Notes under the pieces: model-generated
Told to the model about the DNA's origin: nothing
The model's database searches: none
What the model saw: the letters and a program-made list of their open reading frames with translations, nothing else
Program-made: the position numbers and the translations under genes
DNA from: an uncultured Streptococcus sp.
Lineage (GTDB): Bacteria; Bacillota; Bacilli; Lactobacillales; Streptococcaceae
DNA: 29,120 nt
NCBI RefSeq assembly: GCF_943912555.1
Contig: NZ_CALTUR010000006.1
Location: forward strand, 1 to 29,120
Direction of reading: 5' to 3'
Shown: piece by piece, positions 16,788 through 24,860 of the stretch
Numbering within the stretch: position 1 is the first letter of the stretch
Layout: every line of letters starts with the position of its first letter

Positions 16788-17744
16788 ATGTCTATTACAA
16801 CCTTGCTCACCCTCTTGGTGTCTTCTATGCTGATTTACTCAGCCCCCCTCATCTTTACAAGTATTGGTGGTGTTTTCTCTGAACGTGGTGGTGTCGTAAA
16901 CGTCGGCCTTGAAGGAATTATGGTTATGGGTGCCTTTTCTGGAGTTGTCTTTAACCTTGAATTTGCAGAACAATTTGGAGCAGCAACTCCATGGCTATCT
17001 TTGTTAGTCGCAGGATTGGTAGGGGGAATCTTTTCTATCATCCACGCAGCAGCAACGATTCATTTCCGTGCAGACCATGTTGTCAGCGGTACGGTTTTGA
17101 ACTTGATGGCGCCAGCCTTGGCTGTTTTCTTAGTGAAAGTGCTTTATAACAAAGGGCAAACAGATAACTTAAGTCAGACTTTTGGACGCTTTGACTTCCC
17201 AGTCTTGGCAAATATCCCAGTGATTGGTGATATCTTCTTCAAATCAACAAGTCTGCTAGGTTATATCGCGATTGCCTTCTCATTCCTTGCTTGGTTTATC
17301 CTCTTCAAAACTCGCTTTGGTCTTCGTCTCCGCTCTGTAGGTGAACATCCTCAAGCAGCGGACACGTTGGGAATCAATGTCTATAAGATGAGATATCTAG
17401 GAGTCATCATTTCAGGTTTCCTAGGTGGAATTGGCGGAGCGATTTATGCTCAATCTATTTCAGTTAACTTCTCAGTGACAACTATTGTTGGACCTGGATT
17501 TATTGCCCTTGCCGCGATGATTTTCGGGAAATGGAATCCAATCGGCGCCATGCTATCTAGTCTCTTCTTTGGACTTTCACAAAGTTTGGCTGTTATCGGC
17601 TCTCAATTGCCATTCCTACAAGGAGTGCCTGCGGTTTATCTGCAAATTGCACCTTATGTTTTGACTATTCTTGTCTTGGCAGCCTTCTTTGGAAAAGCAG
17701 TTGCACCAAAAGCAGATGGTATCAACTATATCAAATCAAAATAA
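16788..17744 (+). CDS. Nucleoside ABC transporter permease 2
   Basis: Second membrane subunit, 318 aa, that pairs with permease 1 to form the translocation channel. The NVGLEGIMVMGAF segment near residue 37 and RLRSVGEHPQAADTLGI near 179 match the same permease superfamily and the coupling loop. About eight to nine hydrophobic helices are visible. AAAGGAGG lies about ten bases before the ATG, at the end of permease 1, so translation is coupled. The gene ends the operon and runs into a terminator shared with plsY. This corresponds to NupC in the Lactococcus naming. Confidence 0.92.
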   Translation: MSITTLLTLLVSSMLIYSAPLIFTSIGGVFSERGGVVNVGLEGIMVMGAFSGVVFNLEFAEQFGAATPWLSLLVAGLVGGIFSIIHAAATIHFRADHVVSGTVLNLMAPALAVFLVKVLYNKGQTDNLSQTFGRFDFPVLANIPVIGDIFFKSTSLLGYIAIAFSFLAWFILFKTRFGLRLRSVGEHPQAADTLGINVYKMRYLGVIISGFLGGIGGAIYAQSISVNFSVTTIVGPGFIALAAMIFGKWNPIGAMLSSLFFGLSQSLAVIGSQLPFLQGVPAVYLQIAPYVLTILVLAAFFGKAVAPKADGINYIKSK

Positions 17745-17753
17745 GCATATAAA

Positions 17754-17792
17754 AAAACGTCAGTTCTGTTCAAAACTGGCGTTTTATTTTTT
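17754..17792. terminator. Bidirectional terminator between the permease gene and plsY
   Basis: AAAACGTCAGTT (17754-17765) pairs with AACTGGCGTTTT (17774-17785) with one G-U pair. T-runs follow on both strands (ATTTTTTA on plus, A7 complement on minus). The minus-strand plsY stop codon lies at its edge. Confidence 0.88.
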
Positions 17793-18425
17793 AGGATGTT
17801 GGTTGGTTAGGTTCAATCCCCAAGGGACTAAATTTTCAGTCTTGTTTTTGATACGAGCGATATTATCCTTATGACGAATGATAATCAAGCTAGCAAGTGC
17901 TAGGATAATAGCGATGAAAAGAGGGTCATAGTTACTCAGGATGAAACCAAAAAGTGGAAAGAGTAGAACTCCGATGACGGCTGCGATAGATGCTGTGACA
18001 CTAGACAGCGAAATCATACTACCTAGATAGAGGGTCCCAAAGAAAACAACCGCAAGGTAGAGGCAGAAGACAGGAGCAAATCCGAAAATCACACCAGCAC
18101 TGGTTGCGACAGCCTTACCCCCCTTAAATCCTGCAAAGATAGGGAAAGTATGTCCAATAACAGCTAAAAGTCCAAAGATAAGAGGCGAAACACCTTGCAG
18201 ATGAAATATAATCGGAAGAAGGGTTGCTAGGGTTCCTTTGAAAAAGTCAATCACAAAGGTTGCCATACCCGCTTTTTTTCCTAAGATGCGGAAGGTATTG
18301 GTTGTCCCTGTGTTACCAGAACCATGCTCGCGCAGATTGATTTGAAAGAATACTTGTCCAATCCAGAGGCCAGACGGAATCGAACCCAGCAGATAGGCTA
18401 GGATTAATAAAACTATTGTAATCAT
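17784..18425 (-). CDS. plsY: Acyl-phosphate:glycerol-3-phosphate acyltransferase
   Basis: Membrane enzyme that moves an acyl group from acyl-phosphate to glycerol-3-phosphate, the first step of phospholipid synthesis in Gram-positives. The 213-aa length and the five or so hydrophobic helices fit. The three PlsY motifs are visible: GSIPSGL near residue 14, the [13 protein letters not shown] loop near 34 and [10 protein letters not shown] near 103. An AGGAGT site lies directly before the ATG but is also directly downstream of a TATAAT (18437-18432 read on minus). Confidence 0.95.
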   Translation of the reverse strand: MITIVLLILAYLLGSIPSGLWIGQVFFQINLREHGSGNTGTTNTFRILGKKAGMATFVIDFFKGTLATLLPIIFHLQGVSPLIFGLLAVIGHTFPIFAGFKGGKAVATSAGVIFGFAPVFCLYLAVVFFGTLYLGSMISLSSVTASIAAVIGVLLFPLFGFILSNYDPLFIAIILALASLIIIRHKDNIARIKNKTENLVPWGLNLTNQHPKK

Positions 18426-18431
18426 ACTCCT

Positions 18432-18440
18432 ATTATATCA
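18432..18440 (-). promoter_or_regulatory. Extended -10 promoter candidate for plsY
   Basis: On the minus strand TGATATAAT gives an extended, perfect -10. No good -35 is seen. Only six bases (AGGAGT) separate it from the ATG at 18425, so transcription would begin at or near the start codon. Confidence 0.55.
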
Positions 18441-18502
18441 TGAATTGGGAAAGAAAGGCAGAGAATCTCTACTGAAATTGTCACACCGGAGAAAGAAAAA
18501 TT

Positions 18503-18531
18503 TTGCAAAATCCTTGGAAAACTTGTAGAAT
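18503..18531 (+). promoter_or_regulatory. Promoter of parE
   Basis: TTGCAA (18503-18508), a 17-base spacer and TAGAAT (18526-18531), followed by AGGAGG (18549-18554) and the GTG start at 18561. It is likely the promoter for parE and the restriction-modification gene that follows 15 bases after it. Confidence 0.82.
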
Positions 18532-18560
18532 AGTAAAGATGAACGAATAGGAGGTTCCTT

Positions 18561-20504
18561 GTGTCAAAAAAGGAAATCAATATTAACAATTATAATGATG
18601 ATGCCATTCAGGTGTTAGAAGGGTTGGATGCCGTCCGTAAACGTCCAGGGATGTATATCGGATCGACTGATGGGGCAGGTCTCCATCACCTCGTCTGGGA
18701 AATTGTCGACAATGCAGTCGATGAAGCCTTGTCTGGATTTGGTGACCGTATTGATGTTACCATCAATAAAGACGGGAGTTTGACTGTGCAAGACCATGGT
18801 CGTGGGATGCCGACGGGTATGCACGCTATGGGAATCCCAACGGTTGAAGTAATCTTTACCATTCTTCATGCTGGAGGGAAATTCGGTCAGGGGGGCTATA
18901 AGACATCTGGTGGTCTCCACGGGGTCGGTTCTTCCGTTGTTAACGCTCTTTCTAGCTGGTTAGAAGTTGAAATCACCCGTGATGGGGCAATCTATAAGCA
19001 ACGTTTTGAAAATGGTGGAAAACCTGTCACGACTTTGAAGAAAATCGGTACAGCGCCTAAGTCTAAAACAGGTACTAAAGTTACGTTTATGCCTGATGCG
19101 ACGATCTTTTCGACGACAGACTTTAAGTACAATACCATTTCAGAGCGTCTCAATGAGTCAGCCTTTCTCTTGAAAAATGTGACCTTGTCTTTGACGGACA
19201 AGCGAACAGATGAAGCGATTGAGTTTCATTATGAGAACGGAGTGCAGGACTTTGTTTCTTACCTCAATGAAGACAAGGAAACATTAACTCCAGTTCTGTA
19301 CTTTGAGGGGGAAGATAATGGTTTCCAAGTGGAAGTTGCCCTCCAGTACAACGATGGATTTTCAGATAACATTCTATCCTTTGTCAATAACGTTCGTACC
19401 AAGGATGGGGGAACGCATGAAACAGGACTTAAGTCTGCCATTACCAAGGTTATGAATGACTATGCGCGTAAGACAGGTCTTCTAAAGGAAAAAGATAAAA
19501 ACCTTGAAGGTTCCGACTATCGTGAGGGATTAGCAGCCGTTCTTTCTATCTTAGTTCCTGAAGAACATTTGCAGTTTGAAGGTCAGACCAAGGACAAACT
19601 TGGAAGCCCACTAGCTCGTCCGGTTGTGGATGGCATTGTGGCTGATAAGTTGACCTTTTTCCTTATGGAAAATGGGGAATTGGCTTCTAACCTCATCCGC
19701 AAGGCTATCAAGGCGCGTGATGCTCGTGAAGCGGCACGTAAGGCGCGTGATGAGAGCCGAAATGGTAAGAAGAACAAGAAAGACAAGGGCTTGCTGTCTG
19801 GGAAATTGACCCCAGCCCAGTCTAAGAATCCAGCTAAGAATGAACTCTATCTAGTCGAGGGTGATTCTGCCGGTGGATCTGCCAAGCAAGGTCGTGACCG
19901 CAAGTTCCAGGCTATCCTACCTCTTCGTGGTAAGGTTATCAATACAGCCAAGGCCAAGATGGCGGATATCCTCAAAAATGAAGAAATCAATACCATGATT
20001 TATACCATTGGTGCAGGTGTTGGGGCAGACTTCTCTATTGATGATGCCAATTATGACAAGATCATTATCATGACCGATGCGGATACCGACGGTGCCCACA
20101 TTCAAACACTTCTCTTAACCTTCTTTTACCGCTACATGCGTCCGCTAGTTGAGGCGGGACATGTCTATATTGCCCTTCCACCTCTTTACAAGATGTCCAG
20201 AGGAAAAGGCAAGAAAGAAGAAGTTGCCTATGCATGGACAGATGGAGAGCTAGAAGAACTCCGTAAGCAGTTCGGTAAAGGCGCAACACTCCAACGCTAT
20301 AAAGGTCTTGGTGAGATGAATGCGGACCAGCTCTGGGAAACAACCATGAACCCAGAAACACGTACTCTTATCCGTGTAACGATCGAAGATTTAGCACGTG
20401 CCGAACGTCGTGTCAATGTTCTCATGGGAGATAAGGTCGAACCACGTCGCAAGTGGATTGAAGACAATGTCAAGTTTACGCTGGAAGAAGCGACAGTATT
20501 TTAA
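18561..20504 (+). CDS. parE: DNA topoisomerase IV subunit B
   Basis: ATPase subunit of the type II topoisomerase that unlinks daughter chromosomes. The 647-aa length is typical. The GHKL ATPase domain shows EIVDNAVDEAL (near 46), DHGRGMP and GLHGVGSSVVNALS (near 115). The TOPRIM domain shows YLVEGDSAGG (Glu433 to Asp435) and IIIMTDADTDGAHI. The quinolone-relevant positions Asp435 and Ile460 are in the common state. The start is GTG 18561, with AGGAGG six bases upstream. In S. pneumoniae parE and parC are close neighbours; here about 6 kb of accessory genes lies between them. Confidence 0.98.
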   Translation: MSKKEININNYNDDAIQVLEGLDAVRKRPGMYIGSTDGAGLHHLVWEIVDNAVDEALSGFGDRIDVTINKDGSLTVQDHGRGMPTGMHAMGIPTVEVIFTILHAGGKFGQGGYKTSGGLHGVGSSVVNALSSWLEVEITRDGAIYKQRFENGGKPVTTLKKIGTAPKSKTGTKVTFMPDATIFSTTDFKYNTISERLNESAFLLKNVTLSLTDKRTDEAIEFHYENGVQDFVSYLNEDKETLTPVLYFEGEDNGFQVEVALQYNDGFSDNILSFVNNVRTKDGGTHETGLKSAITKVMNDYARKTGLLKEKDKNLEGSDYREGLAAVLSILVPEEHLQFEGQTKDKLGSPLARPVVDGIVADKLTFFLMENGELASNLIRKAIKARDAREAARKARDESRNGKKNKKDKGLLSGKLTPAQSKNPAKNELYLVEGDSAGGSAKQGRDRKFQAILPLRGKVINTAKAKMADILKNEEINTMIYTIGAGVGADFSIDDANYDKIIIMTDADTDGAHIQTLLLTFFYRYMRPLVEAGHVYIALPPLYKMSRGKGKKEEVAYAWTDGELEELRKQFGKGATLQRYKGLGEMNADQLWETTMNPETRTLIRVTIEDLARAERRVNVLMGDKVEPRRKWIEDNVKFTLEEATVF

Positions 20505-20519
20505 TGAAAGAAAATAAAT

Positions 20520-22547
20520 ATGTTAGTAAACTGGAAATTAGAATCGGATGTGAATGACTATGTGAAAAAGCAGTTTGAAAATCTTGGTTTGAAAAAATTG
20601 CAGGATTACAATGAAGAATCTGCTATGAGTGCTTATCTCAAAGAGGCGCTTAAGGGAGCGGCTAAGACGCAAACTAAGACTAATTTTGGAAAACCAGATT
20701 TTCATATTGAAAAATACAAACAAGTTCCTATCTTGATTGAAAACAAACTCAAATTATCTAAGCTAGTTGCTCAAACAAAGGACGGTATTAAGTTTGATGA
20801 TAAATCAGTTAGTGATTTTGCAGTGAATGGGGCTTTGCATTATGCGAGGGCAGTTATTGATAGTGGTAAATATCATGAAGCTGTCGCAGTTGGTGTTGCA
20901 GGTGATAACGAAAAAAATGTGACTATCAAAGTTTATTATGTCTTTGGTTCTGCTCCTAATGCCTATAAAGAGCTATCAAAGGTAACGACTTTTGATTTTT
21001 TGGAAAATGAGTCCACCTTTGAGACATTCTACAAAGATGCTGTCTTGAGTGAAGAAGAAAAACACCAAATTCTGATTGATAGTCAAGCAACCTTGCAAGG
21101 CTATGCTAAAAAGCTCAATAAATTGATGCACAACCATAATATCACAGCTCCTCAACGGGTGCTTTATGTGTCTGGCATGCTATTATCTATGCAGGATATC
21201 GTAGATTGTAAAGGCAACAAGGTTGATGAGGGCTTAATACCTGACGATTTAAAGGGTGTACAGTCTGAAACCAAGCGTGATGGTAAGAAGGTAGTTGATC
21301 AAATCAAGGCTTTCCTAGATGAACGTGAAATCAATGAAGACAAGAAAACTCTCATGTTAGCTTCTTTTGGAGAAATTTCCAAAGATAGCCAGCGTGATGA
21401 GTTGACCACCAATGATAAAGAAGTAGCACAACTTCTCCCTCAAAAGGAAAACTCTGTTACCAAGCAAATCTTCACTTTTATCTATGAGAATATTTTCAAA
21501 TCTATTGATGGTTTTGGGGGACATATTGATATTATGGGGGAGATGTACTCCGAATTTCTCAAGTATGCTTTGGGAGATGGAAAAGAAATTGGTATTGTCC
21601 TGACCCCTCCTTATGTTACCAAAATGATGGCGCAAATTCTGGGGATAACAAGTGAGAGCAAGGTTATGGATTTGGCGACTGGTTCGGTTGGTTTCCTCAT
21701 TTCAGCTATGGAGTTGATGATAGACCATGCAAATGCCAGTTTTGGGAAGGGGACTTCTCGAGCTAACGAGGAGATTGCGAAGCTCAAGAAAGATAATCTG
21801 CTAGGAATAGAACTTAATGCAGAGATGTATACATTAGCGACAACCAATATGATTCTTCGTGGAGATGGGTCTAGTCGAATTGAAAAAGGTTCGGCCTTCA
21901 ATCGTCCTGAGAGTCTGTTTATGGATTTTAAAGCTAATCGTGTCTTGCTGAATCCACCTTTCTCTTATGAAGAAAATGGTCTTCCTTTTATAGCCTATGG
22001 TTTGGATAAGATGGAGCGTGGCGGTCTTGGTGCTATTATCATTCAAGATAGTGCTGGTTCTGGTAAGGCGACAAAGACAGCTCAAGCTATTTTGAAAAAG
22101 CATACCCTACTTGCCTCTATAAAAATGCCTGTTGACCTTTTTGTTCCCATGGCAGGGGTCCAGACTTCTATCTATATTTTTAAGGCACATGAGGCACACG
22201 ATTACGACCAGACAGTTAAATTTATTGATTTTAGAAATGACGGTTTTAAACGTGCTAAGCGAGGGATTTCAGAGGTTGATAATCCTATCCAACGTTACCA
22301 AGATGTAATTAAAATTTATAAGGCTGGTAAGAGAGCAGAGGTTAGTAAAGAACTTTGGGATTTGGATGCTATCTTTATAGAGGACTTTATCACTGACAAA
22401 GGAAATGATTGGAATTTCGAACAGCACCAGATCATTGATACAAAACCAACCTTGGACGATTTTAAAAAGACTGTTGCTGACTACCTAGCTTGGGAAGTCG
22501 AACAACTCCTGAAAAGTAAGGGAGAAGATAGCTCAAAAAAAGCCTAA
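20520..22547 (+). CDS. BcgI-like restriction-modification subunit: nuclease plus N6-adenine methylase
   Basis: A 675-aa fusion. The N-terminal part has a PD-(D/E)xK nuclease pattern: Pro59-Asp60, then Glu74-x-Lys76 in ILIENKLKL. From about residue 330 a HsdM-type methylase follows, with SAM motif I VMDLATGSVGF (382-392) and catalytic NPPF (478-481) as in gamma-class N6-adenine methylases. A nuclease-methylase polypeptide of this size followed by a separate two-TRD specificity gene is the plan of BcgI (type IIB), which needs the S subunit both to cut and to methylate. A HsdM with an HsdR_N-like domain from a type I-like system is the alternative. The gene starts 15 bases after parE with only a weak purine stretch upstream, so it is probably co-transcribed with parE. 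The end lies in an A7 run (22535-22541). Confidence 0.82.
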   Translation: MLVNWKLESDVNDYVKKQFENLGLKKLQDYNEESAMSAYLKEALKGAAKTQTKTNFGKPDFHIEKYKQVPILIENKLKLSKLVAQTKDGIKFDDKSVSDFAVNGALHYARAVIDSGKYHEAVAVGVAGDNEKNVTIKVYYVFGSAPNAYKELSKVTTFDFLENESTFETFYKDAVLSEEEKHQILIDSQATLQGYAKKLNKLMHNHNITAPQRVLYVSGMLLSMQDIVDCKGNKVDEGLIPDDLKGVQSETKRDGKKVVDQIKAFLDEREINEDKKTLMLASFGEISKDSQRDELTTNDKEVAQLLPQKENSVTKQIFTFIYENIFKSIDGFGGHIDIMGEMYSEFLKYALGDGKEIGIVLTPPYVTKMMAQILGITSESKVMDLATGSVGFLISAMELMIDHANASFGKGTSRANEEIAKLKKDNLLGIELNAEMYTLATTNMILRGDGSSRIEKGSAFNRPESLFMDFKANRVLLNPPFSYEENGLPFIAYGLDKMERGGLGAIIIQDSAGSGKATKTAQAILKKHTLLASIKMPVDLFVPMAGVQTSIYIFKAHEAHDYDQTVKFIDFRNDGFKRAKRGISEVDNPIQRYQDVIKIYKAGKRAEVSKELWDLDAIFIEDFITDKGNDWNFEQHQIIDTKPTLDDFKKTVADYLAWEVEQLLKSKGEDSSKKA

Positions 22548-22603
22548 GCCCTCGCCTTCAAAAATTGGAAGAGGAATTTGAAGCAAGTGGGGGCGAGTGG
22601 TTA

Positions 22604-23689
22604 ATGAAATCGTTTGATGAAATTTTTAAACCAGTTAGGCGAGGAGATGTGACTAACCAGCTAACTTTAAAAGAGTCTCAAGAAGGACTTAATTTTGTTG
22701 CACAAAATGATACTAATAATGGATTTGTCAAGACTGTTTCTAACGATGAATACAAAGTATTTAAAGGAAACTCAATCATTATTGGTAGACAGACAGGAGT
22801 TGCTTATTATCAAGCAAATGATTTTGTGACAACCGATGGTGTTCTGGTACTTGAACCTTTGGAGTTTGAATTCAATCGTTACTCTGGTTTGTTTTTTACT
22901 ACAGTATTGTTAAAGCAACTACAAAAGTTTAGCTATACAAATACCGTATCTGCTCAGAAATTAAAAGAACTTTCACTATGTCTACCATATAAAATGGAAG
23001 GTTTGAAGAAAGTGATTGATTTTTCTTTTATTAAAAAATACATCAAAGCGCTCGAGGCTTATCTAACGGTAACAAATCTCAGAGATTATCATCTTACAAA
23101 AAATGATGAAAAAGTACTTGACAAGTTTGCAAAACTTTCCGATACTAAGAGTAGAGTAGAGGAGTCGGAGGTATTCCGACTTTCTCCAGTTACAATGCTA
23201 ACCTTGTTTCCGAATATTCATCAGGGCCGACGTTTAAAGAAAGACGACCAGATAAACGGAGATTTACCTTTTGTGATGGCTGGTACGACCAATACAGGTG
23301 TTGTTCGAAATATTGGAAATGATGTGCGCGTTTTTCCAAAACATTCTCTAACCATTGATATTTTTGGTAATACATTTTATAGAGGTTATGAGTTTGGTGC
23401 TGGAGATGATACAGGGGTATTTTGGAACGATAAAATGAAAGATAGTAAAGCTTTGCTTTATCTCAAGACTGTCATTGAAAAAACATTAGTAGGAAAATAC
23501 GACTTTGGAAGTAAGTTGCGTGCTTCTCAAACACATAATTTTCAATTTGATGTCCCTCAAATAAACAATCAAATCGACTATAGATTCATGTCTGACTTTA
23601 TTCGAGCAGTGGAGAAATTAGTTATTAAGGATTTAGTCATCTGGGCTGACAAAAAAATTGCTGCGACTAAGGAAGTAGTAGCAAGATAG
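22604..23689 (+). CDS. Restriction-modification specificity (S) subunit with two target-recognition domains
   Basis: The protein is about 361 aa from ATG 22604. An in-frame TTG at 22565 gives 374 aa, and the frame stays open further upstream into the methylase gene. Two similar halves are visible, each with a target-recognition domain followed by helices: GLNFVAQNDTNNGFV near the first third, and LPFVMAGTTNTGVV (about 23269-23310) in the second half. This duplicated layout recognises a bipartite site. The segment LEEEFEASGGEW before ATG 22604 looks like genuine S-subunit sequence, so the true protein may begin earlier. No good Shine-Dalgarno is seen for either start. The gene appears richer in A/T than parE. 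Confidence 0.78.
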   Translation: MKSFDEIFKPVRRGDVTNQLTLKESQEGLNFVAQNDTNNGFVKTVSNDEYKVFKGNSIIIGRQTGVAYYQANDFVTTDGVLVLEPLEFEFNRYSGLFFTTVLLKQLQKFSYTNTVSAQKLKELSLCLPYKMEGLKKVIDFSFIKKYIKALEAYLTVTNLRDYHLTKNDEKVLDKFAKLSDTKSRVEESEVFRLSPVTMLTLFPNIHQGRRLKKDDQINGDLPFVMAGTTNTGVVRNIGNDVRVFPKHSLTIDIFGNTFYRGYEFGAGDDTGVFWNDKMKDSKALLYLKTVIEKTLVGKYDFGSKLRASQTHNFQFDVPQINNQIDYRFMSDFIRAVEKLVIKDLVIWADKKIAATKEVVAR

Positions 23690-23700
23690 TTCAGTATATC

Positions 23701-23758
23701 TGTCCTTTTTAGGGAGTAGCTGTCCTGATTTTTAGGCAGCTTTTCCCTAAAAAGGACA
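23701..23758 (+). terminator. 58-base near-perfect hairpin after the S gene
   Basis: TGTCCTTTTTAGGGA (23701-23715) pairs perfectly with TCCCTAAAAAGGACA (23744-23758). Inside, AGCTG (23718-23722) pairs with CAGCT (23737-23741). No T-run follows, so it is not a textbook terminator. It could be a processing site, a symmetrical terminator or a small mobile palindrome. Confidence 0.6.
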
Positions 23759-23839
23759 CGTTGAGTTTTGATAACAGCTATTTATTTATACCTTACAAAA
23801 AGTTTACATTGAAAAAAAGTAAGAAGGAGGATCCAGTAA

Positions 23840-24181
23840 ATGGTGAATAAGAAACCTAAAGGAGCTGCGAAAATTAGATTGTTCAAAATAAGTCATGCAG
23901 AGTATGGGCAAGTACTTGATATGTTGAATGCGAAAACATCTATTTTGAATGTAACCAAAATGATTTCTAATAGAGAGCCTGATTATGAGCATTATATTCC
24001 TGAAGTGACATTTTCCTTGGACAAAGATGCTAAGGAAAATGGTTTCTATTTTAGCGGACTCAATGGAGATTTTGCTTACTTACCAAGGCTTACTACAGAC
24101 ATTGTAGAGTTTGAGTTGCCAGATGAACTGAAAGAACATATTGCTAAAGGACACCCTGTTTTCTATACAAAATGGCGTTAA
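23840..24181 (+). CDS. Hypothetical protein upstream of Fic
   Basis: A 113-aa soluble, charged protein with no signal peptide or membrane segment. I do not recognise a family. It begins MVNKKPKGAAKIRLFKISHA, and AAGGAGG precedes the ATG with good spacing, so it is very likely translated. It ends 12 bases before the fic gene, which has its own AGGGGA, so the two form one unit. A partner of Fic would be a natural guess, but it lacks a clear (S/T)xxxE(G/N) inhibitory motif of the class I antitoxins. The nearest string, DKDAKENG, has Lys where Ser/Thr is needed. Confidence 0.7.
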   Translation: MVNKKPKGAAKIRLFKISHAEYGQVLDMLNAKTSILNVTKMISNREPDYEHYIPEVTFSLDKDAKENGFYFSGLNGDFAYLPRLTTDIVEFELPDELKEHIAKGHPVFYTKWR

Positions 24182-24193
24182 TAAGGGGAAAAT

Positions 24194-24796
24194 ATGGTAT
24201 TGGAAAATAAACTAGGCATTACAAACTCAGCCCAGCTGGCAGATGCAGAAGAGAAACTGACAAAAAAACAAGCCGTCCTGCTTTTTCAGACAGGAGACTT
24301 GTTCAAGATGGAAGTTGGCACATTTTCAGGGCTGTCAGCTATTCACCACTATCTCTTTTCTGGTATCTATGATTTCTCTGGAAAAATCCGTGATGTTAAT
24401 ATTGCAAAGGATAATTTTCAATTTGCGCCTCGTATTTTTTTAGAGCAATCCTTACAGTATATTGACAAACTTCCTCATGACAATTTTGATCAAGTGGTTG
24501 ATAAGTATGCAGATATGAATATTGCCCATCCTTTCCGTGAGGGGAATGGACGCGCCATGAGGATTTGGCTAGATTGTATGCTTCGTGAGAAGCTGGGTAA
24601 GGTGGTAGATTGGAACGCCGTTGATAAGGATGAATACCTGAATGCTATGAAGCGTAGTGCAGTATCGACTGGAGAACTTAAGTATTTACTCCTCAATAAC
24701 TTGACGGATGACCTCAGTCAGACCAGTTTCTTTAAGGGAGTGGATGCTTCATACTACTACGAAGGATATAGCCTTTACCAGACAGGGGAATTATAG
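24194..24796 (+). CDS. Fic family AMP-transferase, class III-type with C-terminal inhibitory motif
   Basis: A 200-aa single-domain Fic protein. The catalytic loop HPFREGNGR occupies residues 112-120 and matches HxFx(D/E)GNGRxxR, so it should be able to transfer AMP from ATP to a target hydroxyl. The upstream flap region (IYDFSGKIRDVNIAKDNFQF, about 57-76) is intact. Near the C-terminus, Ser186-YYY-Glu190-Gly191 fits the inhibitory motif (S/T)xxxE(G/N), placed as in class III proteins such as NmFic (about 190 aa), where Glu blocks the ATP gamma-phosphate site until autoAMPylation or monomerisation. Relatives FicT and NmFic modify GyrB/ParE. The gene sits between parE and parC, so topoisomerase is an obvious candidate target, though this is inference. 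Confidence 0.9.
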   Translation: MVLENKLGITNSAQLADAEEKLTKKQAVLLFQTGDLFKMEVGTFSGLSAIHHYLFSGIYDFSGKIRDVNIAKDNFQFAPRIFLEQSLQYIDKLPHDNFDQVVDKYADMNIAHPFREGNGRAMRIWLDCMLREKLGKVVDWNAVDKDEYLNAMKRSAVSTGELKYLLLNNLTDDLSQTSFFKGVDASYYYEGYSLYQTGEL

Positions 24797-24860
24797 TATA
24801 AAAACTATCCAGTAAGAAGAAGCAGACATCTAGTAATCTATGAAACGAGAAGGTACTGAC

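Noticed and set aside
20520..22547. Standard three-gene type I restriction system
   Set aside because: No HsdR helicase gene is present nearby, and the methylase carries its own nuclease-like N-terminus.
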